Both the position numbers and the translations under genes were made by a program. The notes under the pieces are model-generated. The model did not search any database and had not been told where the DNA came from. It was given only the letters and a program-made list of their open reading frames with translations. A stretch of DNA of 64,000 nucleotides from NCBI RefSeq assembly GCF_014650755.1, contig NZ_BMVO01000006.1, forward strand, positions 186,001 through 250,000, read 5' to 3'. Origin of the DNA: Streptomyces chryseus. GTDB taxonomy: Bacteria; Actinomycetota; Actinomycetes; Streptomycetales; Streptomycetaceae. This document shows positions 46,436 through 54,267 of this stretch, piece by piece (position 1 is the stretch's first letter; the number at the start of each line of letters is the position of its first letter).

Positions 46436-47563
46436 ATGGCCGCACCGGCCGTACGGTCCGGCGCGCGCGAACGCGGCGCGCTCAGCGACGCCGCCGGCGT
46501 CGTGATCCTCGGCGGCTGCGCCGTGTGGTCACTGGTCGCCGCCGCCGGGCGGGAGGCCAGGCCGGAGGGCGTACTGCTGGCCGTGCTCGCCGTCGCCGGG
46601 AGCTACGCCTGCGGCCGGATCTGCGGCTCGCTACTGCCGGTCGCCGCCGCTTCAGCCGCCGCGTGCGGCGCGCTCGCCCTCGCCGTCCTCCTGCACCCGG
46701 ACCACGGTTTGCCGGGCGACCTGCCCGGTGCGGCCGCGAGCCGGAGCTTCGGCAGTACGGGCGCGACAGCCGCGCTGCTGGCGCTCGCCGCGGGCGCGGC
46801 CTGCTGCGCGGCGTGGGCGGCGCGACCGCGCGGCCTGCGGGTCGCTCTGCGACTGCTGGCTCTGCTCGTGGCGGTGACGGGGCTGGTGCTCGGTTCCGTC
46901 GCCGGGTTCGCAGCGGCTCTCGGCGTACTGCTGTGTTCACTGGCGGCGGCGCGGCTGCGCCGCAGGGGGGCGGGTCTGGCGGGCTTCGCCCTGGCGGCGG
47001 GGCTCGTGGTGGGCGGTTCGTGGGCGGTGGCCGAGGACGCCCTGCCGCACGGCCTCAGGGTCTCACTGGAGGGGCAGCTCACGGTGAACCGGGTGCAGCT
47101 GTGGCGGGACGCGCTCGACCTCGCCGAGGAGCATCCGCTGCGGGGCGCGGGGCCCGACCGGTTCGGCAGGCTCAGCCCCACCGCGCAGCAGGCGCCGCAC
47201 TCCGTCGGCAAGCCCCACTCGGCGCCGTTGCAGCTGGCGGCCGAGCAGGGCGTCGTGGGGGTCGCCCTGCTCGGCGCGGCCTTCGGCTGGATGCTGTACG
47301 GGCTGTGGCGCTCGCCCCGCGAGACCCCTGTCGTCCTGACCGCGGCGGCCGCTCTCACCGCCGTCGCTGCACTGGCGGGCGTCGGCAACGCGCTCAGCTT
47401 CACCGCGGTCACGGCGGGCGCCGGGGTGCTGGCGGGGCTATCCACCGCTCGGCGGCTGTCCGACGACGGCGGCGGCGCCACGCGTGCCTCCGGAGTCCCG
47501 ACGGCGAAGGCGCCGCCACTCGGTCGATGGCCCCGGGTGCCGACGGGCCGCCCCTTCCCGTGA
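46436..47563 (+). CDS. O-antigen ligase/polymerase-like membrane protein
   Basis: This 375-residue protein has about nine or ten hydrophobic segments and a large loop with the Wzy/WaaL-type motif VQLWRDALDLAEEHPLRGAG followed by PDRFGRL. The conserved Arg and His of the loop are visible (NRVQLWRDAL, SVGKPHSAPLQLAAEQG). It probably polymerises or transfers a surface polysaccharide on the outer membrane face. ATG 46436 is used; GTG 46427 adds three residues. It is divergent from lnt. The C-terminal tail (about 30 residues) is Pro/Arg-rich. It is convergent with the PH-like gene across a repeat-filled spacer. Confidence 0.8.
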   Translation: MAAPAVRSGARERGALSDAAGVVILGGCAVWSLVAAAGREARPEGVLLAVLAVAGSYACGRICGSLLPVAAASAAACGALALAVLLHPDHGLPGDLPGAAASRSFGSTGATAALLALAAGAACCAAWAARPRGLRVALRLLALLVAVTGLVLGSVAGFAAALGVLLCSLAAARLRRRGAGLAGFALAAGLVVGGSWAVAEDALPHGLRVSLEGQLTVNRVQLWRDALDLAEEHPLRGAGPDRFGRLSPTAQQAPHSVGKPHSAPLQLAAEQGVVGVALLGAAFGWMLYGLWRSPRETPVVLTAAAALTAVAALAGVGNALSFTAVTAGAGVLAGLSTARRLSDDGGGATRASGVPTAKAPPLGRWPRVPTGRPFP

Positions 47564-47643
47564 CCGGGGCTCCTCCCGGGGCACGGCCGCCCACGGTGGA
47601 CAGGCTGGTTGACCACAGACCGGGGCGTCCTGCGGCGGAGGAC

Positions 47644-47818
47644 CGTTCCCGGGAACGGTTCTCTCGGTGCAAAGTGCGTTCACGGGAACGCACCGTTTCC
47701 CAGCAGGGCGCGTTCCCGGGAACGTTCCGGCGCGTTCACGAGCACGCGCAGCGGTGATCGGGCGCGGCAGACAGCAGACGACGCGCTCTTTCCGGGCGCA
47801 GCCCGTTCACCAGAACGG
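47644..47818. repeat. Cluster of degenerate CGTTCCCGGGAACG palindromes
   Basis: Palindromic units lie at 47643-47658 (CCGTTCCCGGGAACGG, perfect), 47674-47693 (GTGCGTTCACGGGAACGCAC, one mismatch), 47711-47724 (CGTTCCCGGGAACG, perfect), 47732-47749 (degenerate), and 47803-47818 (CCGTTCACCAGAACGG, 6-bp arms). In the middle part, successive units begin at 47677, 47694 and 47711, a 17-bp period. The same 14-mer occurs twice in the hairpin at 41271. The cluster fills the spacer between convergent genes and could act as terminator or protein-binding sites. Confidence 0.75.
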
Positions 47819-47845
47819 TCAGATCGCGTACGCGCCGCCGGGCGG

Positions 47846-48406
47846 TCAGCCCCCGGCGGTCCTGCCCGTCGCTGCCGCGTGCAGGTGGGCGCGGATGATG
47901 CGTACCGCCGTCTCCGCGTCGTCCACAGTCACCGTGAAGATGCGGCCGTCGCCCAGACGCAGGACGACTCCCTCACCTCTGCGGACGATCACCGCCATTC
48001 CCTTCCCGGGACGCCACCGGTACCCCCAGCCGCCCCAGTGCCGAGGCGTGACCTGGGGCGCGAACTCCGCCCGCACCACGTGGGCGAGCGGGATGCGCCG
48101 GCGGGGAAGCCCCATGTGGCCGCACCGGACCTCCAGTGCGTCGTTGTCGACCTTGACCGCCACGTGTACGAAGGCGAGCGTCCCGAAGAGGATCAGCAGG
48201 CCGGCCGCGAGGCAGCCCACGACCGACATAAGGAGCGGTGCGACGCCGGAGGTCCACGTCGAGTCGACGGCGAGCTTCACACCGAGAGCGAGGCATCCCG
48301 CGCCGACTGCCGCGAGCAGCCACTGCGCGCGGTTCGTCGCGCGTCCGGTCCAGATCACAGGAACGGGCTCCGTGATACGCCCCTCGCTGTGGGGGTGGTC
48401 CCTCAT
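47846..48406 (-). CDS. Membrane protein with two helices and a PH-like domain
   Basis: The protein has about 186 residues. Two hydrophobic segments (WLLAAVGAGCLALGVKLAV and LLMSVVGCLAAGLLILFGTL) are followed by a beta-rich domain with VDNDALEVRCGHMGLPRRRI, VVRAEFAPQV and RGEGVVLRLGDGRIFTVTVD, which resembles bacterial PH domains. ATG 48406 and an upstream start at 48424 are both possible; neither has a clear ribosome site. Its role is unknown. It is downstream of the glutamate-racemase-like gene on the same strand. Confidence 0.75.
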   Translation of the reverse strand: MRDHPHSEGRITEPVPVIWTGRATNRAQWLLAAVGAGCLALGVKLAVDSTWTSGVAPLLMSVVGCLAAGLLILFGTLAFVHVAVKVDNDALEVRCGHMGLPRRRIPLAHVVRAEFAPQVTPRHWGGWGYRWRPGKGMAVIVRRGEGVVLRLGDGRIFTVTVDDAETAVRIIRAHLHAAATGRTAGG

Positions 48407-48475
48407 GCGTAGCAGCGTACGCACGATCCGCGTGCCGGGCAGCGCCGGGCGGGGCGGCCTTCGGCCGGACGGTGG

Positions 48476-49261
48476 TCAGCGCGCGGCGTCGACCGTCTCC
48501 AGCAGGCGGCCCTCCGCGTACGCGAGCGCCTCGGCCGGCAGTGCGGAGTCCCGGCCGCTCAGCAGTACGGTGAGGTCCGCTCCGGGGGTGGCCGCCGGGG
48601 CCGGGCTCGCACCGATGCGGCGCAGGGCCTGCGCGGCCACGGCTTCGGCGGACCCGTGGAGCACGACGGGCGGGAGACCGGGCGGCTGGACGGCGGCGCG
48701 GATGCGCTCGACGACCAGTTCGTAATGGGTGCAGCCCAGGACGACGGCCCTTACGTCGCGCGGCGTGAGGGCGGCGGCCGCGGCGATGGCGCGGTCGATC
48801 GCCTCTTCGTCGGCGTGCTGCACGGCGTCGGCGAGGCCGGGGCAGGGCACCTCGGTGACGGCGGCGCCGTCGGCGAAGTCGCGGATGAGGCCGCGCTGGT
48901 AGGGGCTGCCCGTGGTGGCGGGCGTGGCCCAGATGGCGACGGAGCCGCCCCCGGCGGCGGCCGGCTTGATCGCGGGGACGGTGCCGATGACGGGGAGACC
49001 GGGCTCCAGCTCCGCGCGGAGGGCGGGCAGCGCGTGCACGGAAGCGGTGTTGCAGGCCACGATCAGCGCGTCGGGCCGGTGGGCCGCGGCGGCCCGCGCC
49101 ACGGCGAGCGCGTGCTCGATGATGTCGGCCGGCGTACGCGGCCCCCACGGCAGGCCGTCAGGGTCGGAGGAGAGGACCAGATCGGCGTCGGGCCGCAGCC
49201 GGCGCACCGCGGCGGCCGTCGGCAGCAGGCCGATTCCCGAGTCCATAAGCGCGATCTTCAC
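48476..49261 (-). CDS. Glutamate racemase-like Asp/Glu racemase
   Basis: This 261-residue protein has the MurI fold: MDSGIGLLPTAAAVRRLRP, the first catalytic Cys in VACNTASVHALPALR (C70), and the second in VLGCTHYELV (about 177). Both Cys residues needed for two-base racemisation are present. The DSGIGLL and DPDGLPWGPR segments differ from classical MurI (DSGxGGL, PYG), so it may be a second, divergent racemase or act on another amino acid. ATG 49261 is used. It is divergent from the HpnB-like gene with 58 bp between. Confidence 0.85.
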   Translation of the reverse strand: MKIALMDSGIGLLPTAAAVRRLRPDADLVLSSDPDGLPWGPRTPADIIEHALAVARAAAAHRPDALIVACNTASVHALPALRAELEPGLPVIGTVPAIKPAAAGGGSVAIWATPATTGSPYQRGLIRDFADGAAVTEVPCPGLADAVQHADEEAIDRAIAAAAALTPRDVRAVVLGCTHYELVVERIRAAVQPPGLPPVVLHGSAEAVAAQALRRIGASPAPAATPGADLTVLLSGRDSALPAEALAYAEGRLLETVDAAR

Positions 49262-49319
49262 CCGGTCACCATAGTCGACCGCCCTCCGGCGACCCCTGGG
49301 GTGGTGCAGACTGCGGCGA

Positions 49320-50513
49320 ATGAGTGCTGTTGCGTGGATTGCGGCCGTTTCGCTGGCCGCGTGGGTGTGGATGCTGCTGGGTCAGGGCTTCTTCTGGCGT
49401 ACGGACCAGCGACTGCCGCGCCGCGAGGCGCCCGGCACATGGCCTGATGTCGCGGTGGTGGTGCCGGCGCGCGACGAGGCGGAGATGCTTCCACTGAGCC
49501 TGCCGTCGCTGCTCGCCCAGGACTATCCGGGGCGCGCCAAGATCGTCCTCGTGGACGACGGCAGCACGGACGGTACCGGCGCCCTGGCGCGCGAGCTGGG
49601 CGCCTTGCACGGCGGGCTGCCGCTGACCGTGGTCTCGCCCGGTGATCCGGATCCCGGGTGGACGGGAAAGCTGTGGGCCCTGCGGCACGGCATCGCGCTG
49701 GCCCGCGCGCGGGGAAGGCAGGAGTACGGGAACGAACCGGAGTACCTGCTCCTCACCGACGCGGACATCGCGCACGCGCCGGACAGCCTGCGCGAGCTGG
49801 TGGCCTCGGCCCGTACCAACGCGCTGGACCTGGTGTCCCAGATGGCGCGGCTGCGGGTCGTGAGCGCATGGGAGCGGTTGGTCGTTCCCGCGTTCGTGTA
49901 CTTCTTCGGACAGCTCTACCCGTTCCGGTGGGTCAACAAGGCGGGGGCACGGACCGCCGCGGCCGCGGGCGGCTGCGTGCTGCTGCGGACCGAGGCCGCG
50001 GCACGCGCGCGCGTGCCCGACTCGATCCACCAGGCGGTCATCGACGACGTGTCACTCGCCAAAGCGGTGCGGCGCGTCGGCGGCACGATCTGGCTGGGGC
50101 TCGCCGAGCGGGTGGACAGCGTGCGCCCGTATCCGCGGCTCGGCGATCTGTGGCGGATGGTCTCGCGCAGCGCCTACGCACAACTGCGGCACAGTCCGGC
50201 GCTGCTCGCGGGAACGGTCACAGGGCTCGCGCTGGTGTATCTCGCGCCCCCGCTCACTCTGTGCGCCGGTGTGCTGTCGGTTGACGGGGCGGCGGCCTGG
50301 GCGGGCGGTCTGGCATGGGCCGTAATGACCGCTACGTACCTTCCTGTACTGCGTTACTACAGCCAGCCTTTGTGGCTCGCTCCGCTGCTGCCGTTCACCG
50401 CCGTGCTCTATCTGCTGATGACCGTCGACTCCGCCGTACAGCACTACCAGGGGCGGGGCGCGGCCTGGAAGGGGCGTACGTACGCACGCCCCGAGGCCGC
50501 GCCCGAGCGCTGA
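49320..50513 (+). CDS. HpnB-like family 2 glycosyltransferase
   Basis: This 397-residue membrane glycosyltransferase has an N-terminal helix. The GT-A domain has VVVPARDEAEMLPLSLPSLL, the nucleotide-binding KIVLVDDGSTDGT, WTGKLWALRHG, and the DxD-like LLTDADIAHAP. The acceptor segment IDDVSLAKAVRRVGG follows. The C-terminus has two to three hydrophobic helices and the terminal motif YQGRGAAWKGRTY typical of the hopanoid-associated HpnB group. It may glycosylate hopanoids or other lipids; no other hopanoid genes are in the window. It starts at ATG 49320 and ends 14 bp before the convergent TerD gene. Confidence 0.85.
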   Translation: MSAVAWIAAVSLAAWVWMLLGQGFFWRTDQRLPRREAPGTWPDVAVVVPARDEAEMLPLSLPSLLAQDYPGRAKIVLVDDGSTDGTGALARELGALHGGLPLTVVSPGDPDPGWTGKLWALRHGIALARARGRQEYGNEPEYLLLTDADIAHAPDSLRELVASARTNALDLVSQMARLRVVSAWERLVVPAFVYFFGQLYPFRWVNKAGARTAAAAGGCVLLRTEAAARARVPDSIHQAVIDDVSLAKAVRRVGGTIWLGLAERVDSVRPYPRLGDLWRMVSRSAYAQLRHSPALLAGTVTGLALVYLAPPLTLCAGVLSVDGAAAWAGGLAWAVMTATYLPVLRYYSQPLWLAPLLPFTAVLYLLMTVDSAVQHYQGRGAAWKGRTYARPEAAPER

Positions 50514-50527
50514 GCCCCGCCGGAGGG

Positions 50528-51835
50528 TCACTTCCGTCCCGGGGACCAGTTCATGCCCCACCCGTAGGCATGGTCGATGGTGCGCTGCGGGCTGACACCG
50601 CGCTCGGGTACGAGGTAGCGCGCTTCGCGGCGCACGGTCAGATCGCCGCCCTCGTTGGTGATGAGGGCGAGCGCCGCGACGGTGGACGGCACCGTGCACT
50701 CGTCGAGCGAGAAGTCGATGGGCGCTCCGTTCTGCGGCGTGAGCGTGACCGTGGCGTGCAGGTCGGCGAAGGAACGGGCCCCTTCGTAGACGGCCACGAA
50801 GATGACGAGCCGACGGAGCTTGTCCTGGTGGTCGAGGTTGATGGTCAGGTTCTCGCCGGTGCTCAAGGATCCGGTGCGGTCGTCGCCGTCGAGATGGATG
50901 TACGGCGGCTGCTGGAGCGAGCCGAAGGCGTTGCCGAGCGCCTGGACGACGCCCTTGCGGCCGTCGGTGAGTTCGTAGAGGGCGCACAGGTCGAGGTCGA
51001 GGTCGCCGTGCATGGCGACGGCCCTGCCGAGCTTGGCGGCCCATCCCGTGAACTGCTTGCGCACCTCCCAGTTGAGGTTCACGCGCATCATGCCCGTGGT
51101 GCCGCCTCGCTTGGTGAGGGAGACCGAGGGGGCTTCCTTGGTGAGTGTGATCTTGGTGAGACGTACGGGGGCGGAAGGAGGGGCCGGGGGCGCGGCCGAG
51201 GCCGGGAAGGACGCGGTGACCGGTACGGCAGCCGGGACCCCGGCCCGAGCGGCCACCGGGGACTGCCCCGGGGCCTGCGTATGGGCCTGGGCCTGCTCCT
51301 GTGTCTGCTGCGACTCGTCGACGCTGATGCCGAAGTCCCTGGCCAGTCCCTCCAGTCCGCTGTCGTAGCCCTGGCCCACGGCCCGGAACTTCCACGCGCC
51401 CTGGCGCCGGTAGAGTTCACCGAGGACGAAGGCGGTCTCGACGGTCGCGCCCTGGGCGTCGAACCGCGCGATCTCCGTGCCGTTCGCGGCGTCCAGCACC
51501 CGGACGTAAAGCCCCGGCACCCGACCGAAGTTGCCGCCGTCCGCCGAGGCCGCCACGACCACGGTCTCCACGGCCGCCTCCACCCGCGCGAGGTCGACGT
51601 GGAGCGTGTCCGTCACACTGTCCCCGGCGGGCGTCTTGCCGTCGTGGCGCACCGCGCCGGAGGCGTGCGCGGGCTGGTTGTAGAAGACGAAGTCCGTGTC
51701 GTCACGGACCTTTCCCGACACCAGCAGGAGGGCGGAGGCGTCGACGTCCGGCACACCGGCGCCTGAACGCCATCCCAATTCGACGCGCACAGCCTGTGCC
51801 GGCACCGGCACATTGGTTCCTTTAAGCATGGACAT
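50528..51835 (-). CDS. Double TerD-domain protein (tellurium-resistance family)
   Basis: This 435-residue protein has two TerD-like domains. The first spans about 1-180, with [32 protein letters not shown] and FVFYNQP. A Pro/Ala/Gln-rich linker covers about 180-230. The second, about 240-430, has [38 protein letters not shown], and [11 protein letters not shown] with Asp residues suited to calcium binding. TerD proteins are cytoplasmic Ca-binding proteins linked to stress, phage or tellurite tolerance. No terA/B/C/Z genes are adjacent. The starts at 51835 and 51829 are both plausible; the outer one has GGGG upstream. Confidence 0.9.
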   Translation of the reverse strand: MSMLKGTNVPVPAQAVRVELGWRSGAGVPDVDASALLLVSGKVRDDTDFVFYNQPAHASGAVRHDGKTPAGDSVTDTLHVDLARVEAAVETVVVAASADGGNFGRVPGLYVRVLDAANGTEIARFDAQGATVETAFVLGELYRRQGAWKFRAVGQGYDSGLEGLARDFGISVDESQQTQEQAQAHTQAPGQSPVAARAGVPAAVPVTASFPASAAPPAPPSAPVRLTKITLTKEAPSVSLTKRGGTTGMMRVNLNWEVRKQFTGWAAKLGRAVAMHGDLDLDLCALYELTDGRKGVVQALGNAFGSLQQPPYIHLDGDDRTGSLSTGENLTINLDHQDKLRRLVIFVAVYEGARSFADLHATVTLTPQNGAPIDFSLDECTVPSTVAALALITNEGGDLTVRREARYLVPERGVSPQRTIDHAYGWGMNWSPGRK

Positions 51836-52106
51836 GATCGCCCCGATCGCGAGTGCGGGTGTCTGAGGATTTCCGTGGAGCCAACCTATTCCCCGCGCTC
51901 TCCGAGCCCTGCGGCGACGGGCTCAAGATCACCCGGAGACCTCGGGTAACCCATGGCCAGGGCGCTCTTTACATGATCCCAACGCCGAACGACGACCGTT
52001 TTTCCCAAGTTCGCTCGGATTAGGGATCCGCCGCCACTCGCAACCCGTAAAACAACCCTCTTATCGGGCTCCCCAACCAGAACATCTTCGGCTTAACTTA
52101 GGTGCC

Positions 52107-52565
52107 ATGACCTCCCCCCGCGCCACCTACGGCGGCGGTTACTACTCCGCCCCGTCCTTCCCGGACACCCCCATCTACGACTCCCTCGTCGCAGAGCGGG
52201 GCACGCCCCAGATCGCTCCCATCCGGGTACCTGCCGCGTACGACACCGGAAACAGCTATCTGCCGGCCCTCCCGGCGGCGCTTCCCGCACTTCCCGCCGC
52301 ACCCTCCTACTACTCCCCCGCCCCTTCCTACGGCTATCCGCAGCAGGCCGCGCCGCAGCCGCTGCAGCACGCCCCCGCGCCGTACATCCCGCAACAGGCG
52401 TCGGGCCCGCGCGGTTACCCGGGCCCGCAGCAGTACCAGCAGCAGCCGCGCCAGGCCGCCGCCACCGGGTACGAGGCCATGCGTCCCGCGGCGCCGCGTC
52501 CGGTGCCCGCCCCGACGCCGTACGACGACCCGTACAACCACCAGTACCAGGGCCGGGGGTACTGA
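52107..52565 (+). CDS. DUF6643 family protein, Pro/Tyr/Gln-rich
   Basis: The protein has 152 residues with strongly biased composition (Pro, Tyr, Ala, Gln). It begins MTSPRATYGGGYYSA, then FPDTPIYDSLVAERGTPQI and PIRVPAAYDTGNSYLPALP, the conserved N-terminal half of the streptomycete DUF6643 family, and ends PYNHQYQGRGY. There is no signal peptide or membrane segment. It is probably an intrinsically disordered cytoplasmic protein; the function is unknown. ATG 52107 follows TTAGGTGCC. The 271-bp divergent region before it (from TerD) is AT-richer than the average here and probably contains its promoter. Confidence 0.85.
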   Translation: MTSPRATYGGGYYSAPSFPDTPIYDSLVAERGTPQIAPIRVPAAYDTGNSYLPALPAALPALPAAPSYYSPAPSYGYPQQAAPQPLQHAPAPYIPQQASGPRGYPGPQQYQQQPRQAAATGYEAMRPAAPRPVPAPTPYDDPYNHQYQGRGY

Positions 52566-52607
52566 CCCGGGGGCCGATTGCCGGACCCGGCTGGCAGGAT
52601 TGGCCGC

Positions 52608-53432
52608 ATGCCGAACTCGCTGCTCCACGCGGTCCATGTCTACCCGGTCAAGTCCGCGGCGGGGTGCGCCCCGGGCGAGGTGGAGATCGAGCCGTGGGGC
52701 CCGGCCACGGACCGCAGATGGATGCTGGTCGACCCGGCCGGCAAGGTGGTCACGCAACGCCCTCAGCCGCGTCTCGCACTGGCGCGTGCCGAGTCCCTGC
52801 CGGACGGCGGGATACGGCTGACCGCGCCCGGCTGCGAGCCGCTGAGCGTGACCGTGCCCGAGCCGGCGGGCACGACGGGTGTGCAGCTCTGGAAGGACAA
52901 GGTGGAGGCGGTCGAGGCGGGCGCGGGGGCGCACGCCTGGTTCAGCGCGTACCTGGACACCGAGGTGCGCCTGGTCCATCTCGACGACCCGGCGCGCCGC
53001 CGTCCGGTCGCTCCGAAGTACGGGAAGCCCGGCGAGACGGTGAGCTTCGCCGACGCCTACCCCCTGCTGGTGACCACGCTCTCCTCGCTCGACGCGCTCA
53101 ACTCCCTCGTCGCGCAGGGGGACCACGCCGACGAGGGGCCGCTCCCGATGAGCCGCTTCCGGCCGAACGCCGTCGTGGACGGCCCCCCGCCGTGGGCGGA
53201 GGACGACTGGAAGCGCGTCGCCATCGGTGAGGTGACCTTCCGGGTCACCGAGCCCTGCGCCCGTTGTGTCGTCACCACCACCGACCAGCGGACGGCCGAG
53301 CGCGGCAAGGAGCCGTTGCGCACCCTCGCCAGGCACCGGCGCTCCGGCGACAAGCTGCTCTTCGGACAGAATCTCGTGCCCGAGGGGACCGGGACGATCC
53401 GCGTCGGTGATCCGGTGAGAATCCTCGAATAG
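52608..53432 (+). CDS. MOSC-domain protein
   Basis: This 274-residue protein has an N-terminal MOSC_N barrel (VHVYPVKSAAGCAPGEVEIE, WGPATDRRWMLVDPAGK). The C-terminal MOSC domain has RFRPNAVVDGPPPWAEDDW and the conserved Cys in TEPCARCVVTTTDQRT. That Cys lies where sulfur-carrier or molybdenum-binding Cys occurs in mARC/YcbX-type proteins. It may be a Moco-dependent reductase subunit that reduces N-hydroxylated compounds. ATG 52608 is used. It is 42 bp downstream of the DUF6643 gene on the same strand. Confidence 0.9.
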   Translation: MPNSLLHAVHVYPVKSAAGCAPGEVEIEPWGPATDRRWMLVDPAGKVVTQRPQPRLALARAESLPDGGIRLTAPGCEPLSVTVPEPAGTTGVQLWKDKVEAVEAGAGAHAWFSAYLDTEVRLVHLDDPARRRPVAPKYGKPGETVSFADAYPLLVTTLSSLDALNSLVAQGDHADEGPLPMSRFRPNAVVDGPPPWAEDDWKRVAIGEVTFRVTEPCARCVVTTTDQRTAERGKEPLRTLARHRRSGDKLLFGQNLVPEGTGTIRVGDPVRILE

Positions 53433-53529
53433 GCCGGCGGCCCGTGGGAACCCGCCGGGGCGGCACACCCGTTGAAGAAGCGCCCGAGGCGGTCGGGCGT
53501 GCGGCGGGCGCGGAAGGGGGTGCGGGACG

Positions 53530-54135
53530 GTGCGGACGGCGATAGCGGTGTGGCGCCGGCGGCACAGCCCGCTGTGCCGTACGACCGATCTCGTCGAGGC
53601 GTGGGTGACGTTCGCCGTCGTCCTCCTGATCGTGTTCGCCGCCCCGGCGGCGGGATGGCTTTGCGGCACGCTCACCCACGAGGCGCTGCGGGAATCGGTG
53701 CGCGCCCAGCACGAGCAGCGCCACCGGACAACGGCGTACGTCGTCCGGACCACCACCGGGCCGGTCCTGCTTCCCGATCCGGAGAACCCTTCGGAGAGCG
53801 CCGCGCACATCGGAGTGGTGGCCCGCTGGACGGCGCACGACGGGACGGGGCGCACCGGGGCGGTGTCGACCACCCAGCGGGCCGCCCGGCCCGGCGACCG
53901 CTTCCGGATGTGGACGGACGACCGGGGCCGGCCGGTGGGCCGCCCCATGCGGGGGGCCACCGCCGACACCCACGCCACCATCGCCGGCATCGGCGCGGCG
54001 GCAGCGGCGGCCGGGCTGTTCGAGGGCGGCAGGCGCCTGTTCGTACGGCGGCTCGCGCAGCGCCGGTACGCCCGGCTCGACCGGGCGTGGGCCGAAGCCG
54101 GTCCCGACTGGGGACGTACCGGCGCCGGCAGCTGA
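53530..54135 (+). CDS. Rv1733c-like membrane protein
   Basis: This 201-residue protein resembles mycobacterial Rv1733c. A first hydrophobic segment, VTFAVVLLIVFAAPAAGWLC (about 28-48), is followed by LTHEALRESVRAQHEQRH. An extracellular domain has VVARWTAHDGTGRTGAV and GDRFRMWTDDRGRPVG. A second hydrophobic stretch (about 150-167, ATIAGIGAAAAAAGLF) comes before a basic tail. The GTG start at 53530 has a GGAAGGGGG upstream. The function is unknown. It is followed by the AAA+ fusion gene on the same strand. Confidence 0.85.
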   Translation: MRTAIAVWRRRHSPLCRTTDLVEAWVTFAVVLLIVFAAPAAGWLCGTLTHEALRESVRAQHEQRHRTTAYVVRTTTGPVLLPDPENPSESAAHIGVVARWTAHDGTGRTGAVSTTQRAARPGDRFRMWTDDRGRPVGRPMRGATADTHATIAGIGAAAAAAGLFEGGRRLFVRRLAQRRYARLDRAWAEAGPDWGRTGAGS

Positions 54136-54267
54136 CAGCCTCCCGCCGACGGTCCGCCGGACCGTCCACGAGCACGGCTGACCGGTCAACTCCGCTCCCC
54201 GGCGCGCGCTACGGTGGAGCGGCCAGTTCGTCAGCACGTCGGCACAAGGTGGGGGCACAGCAACGCC

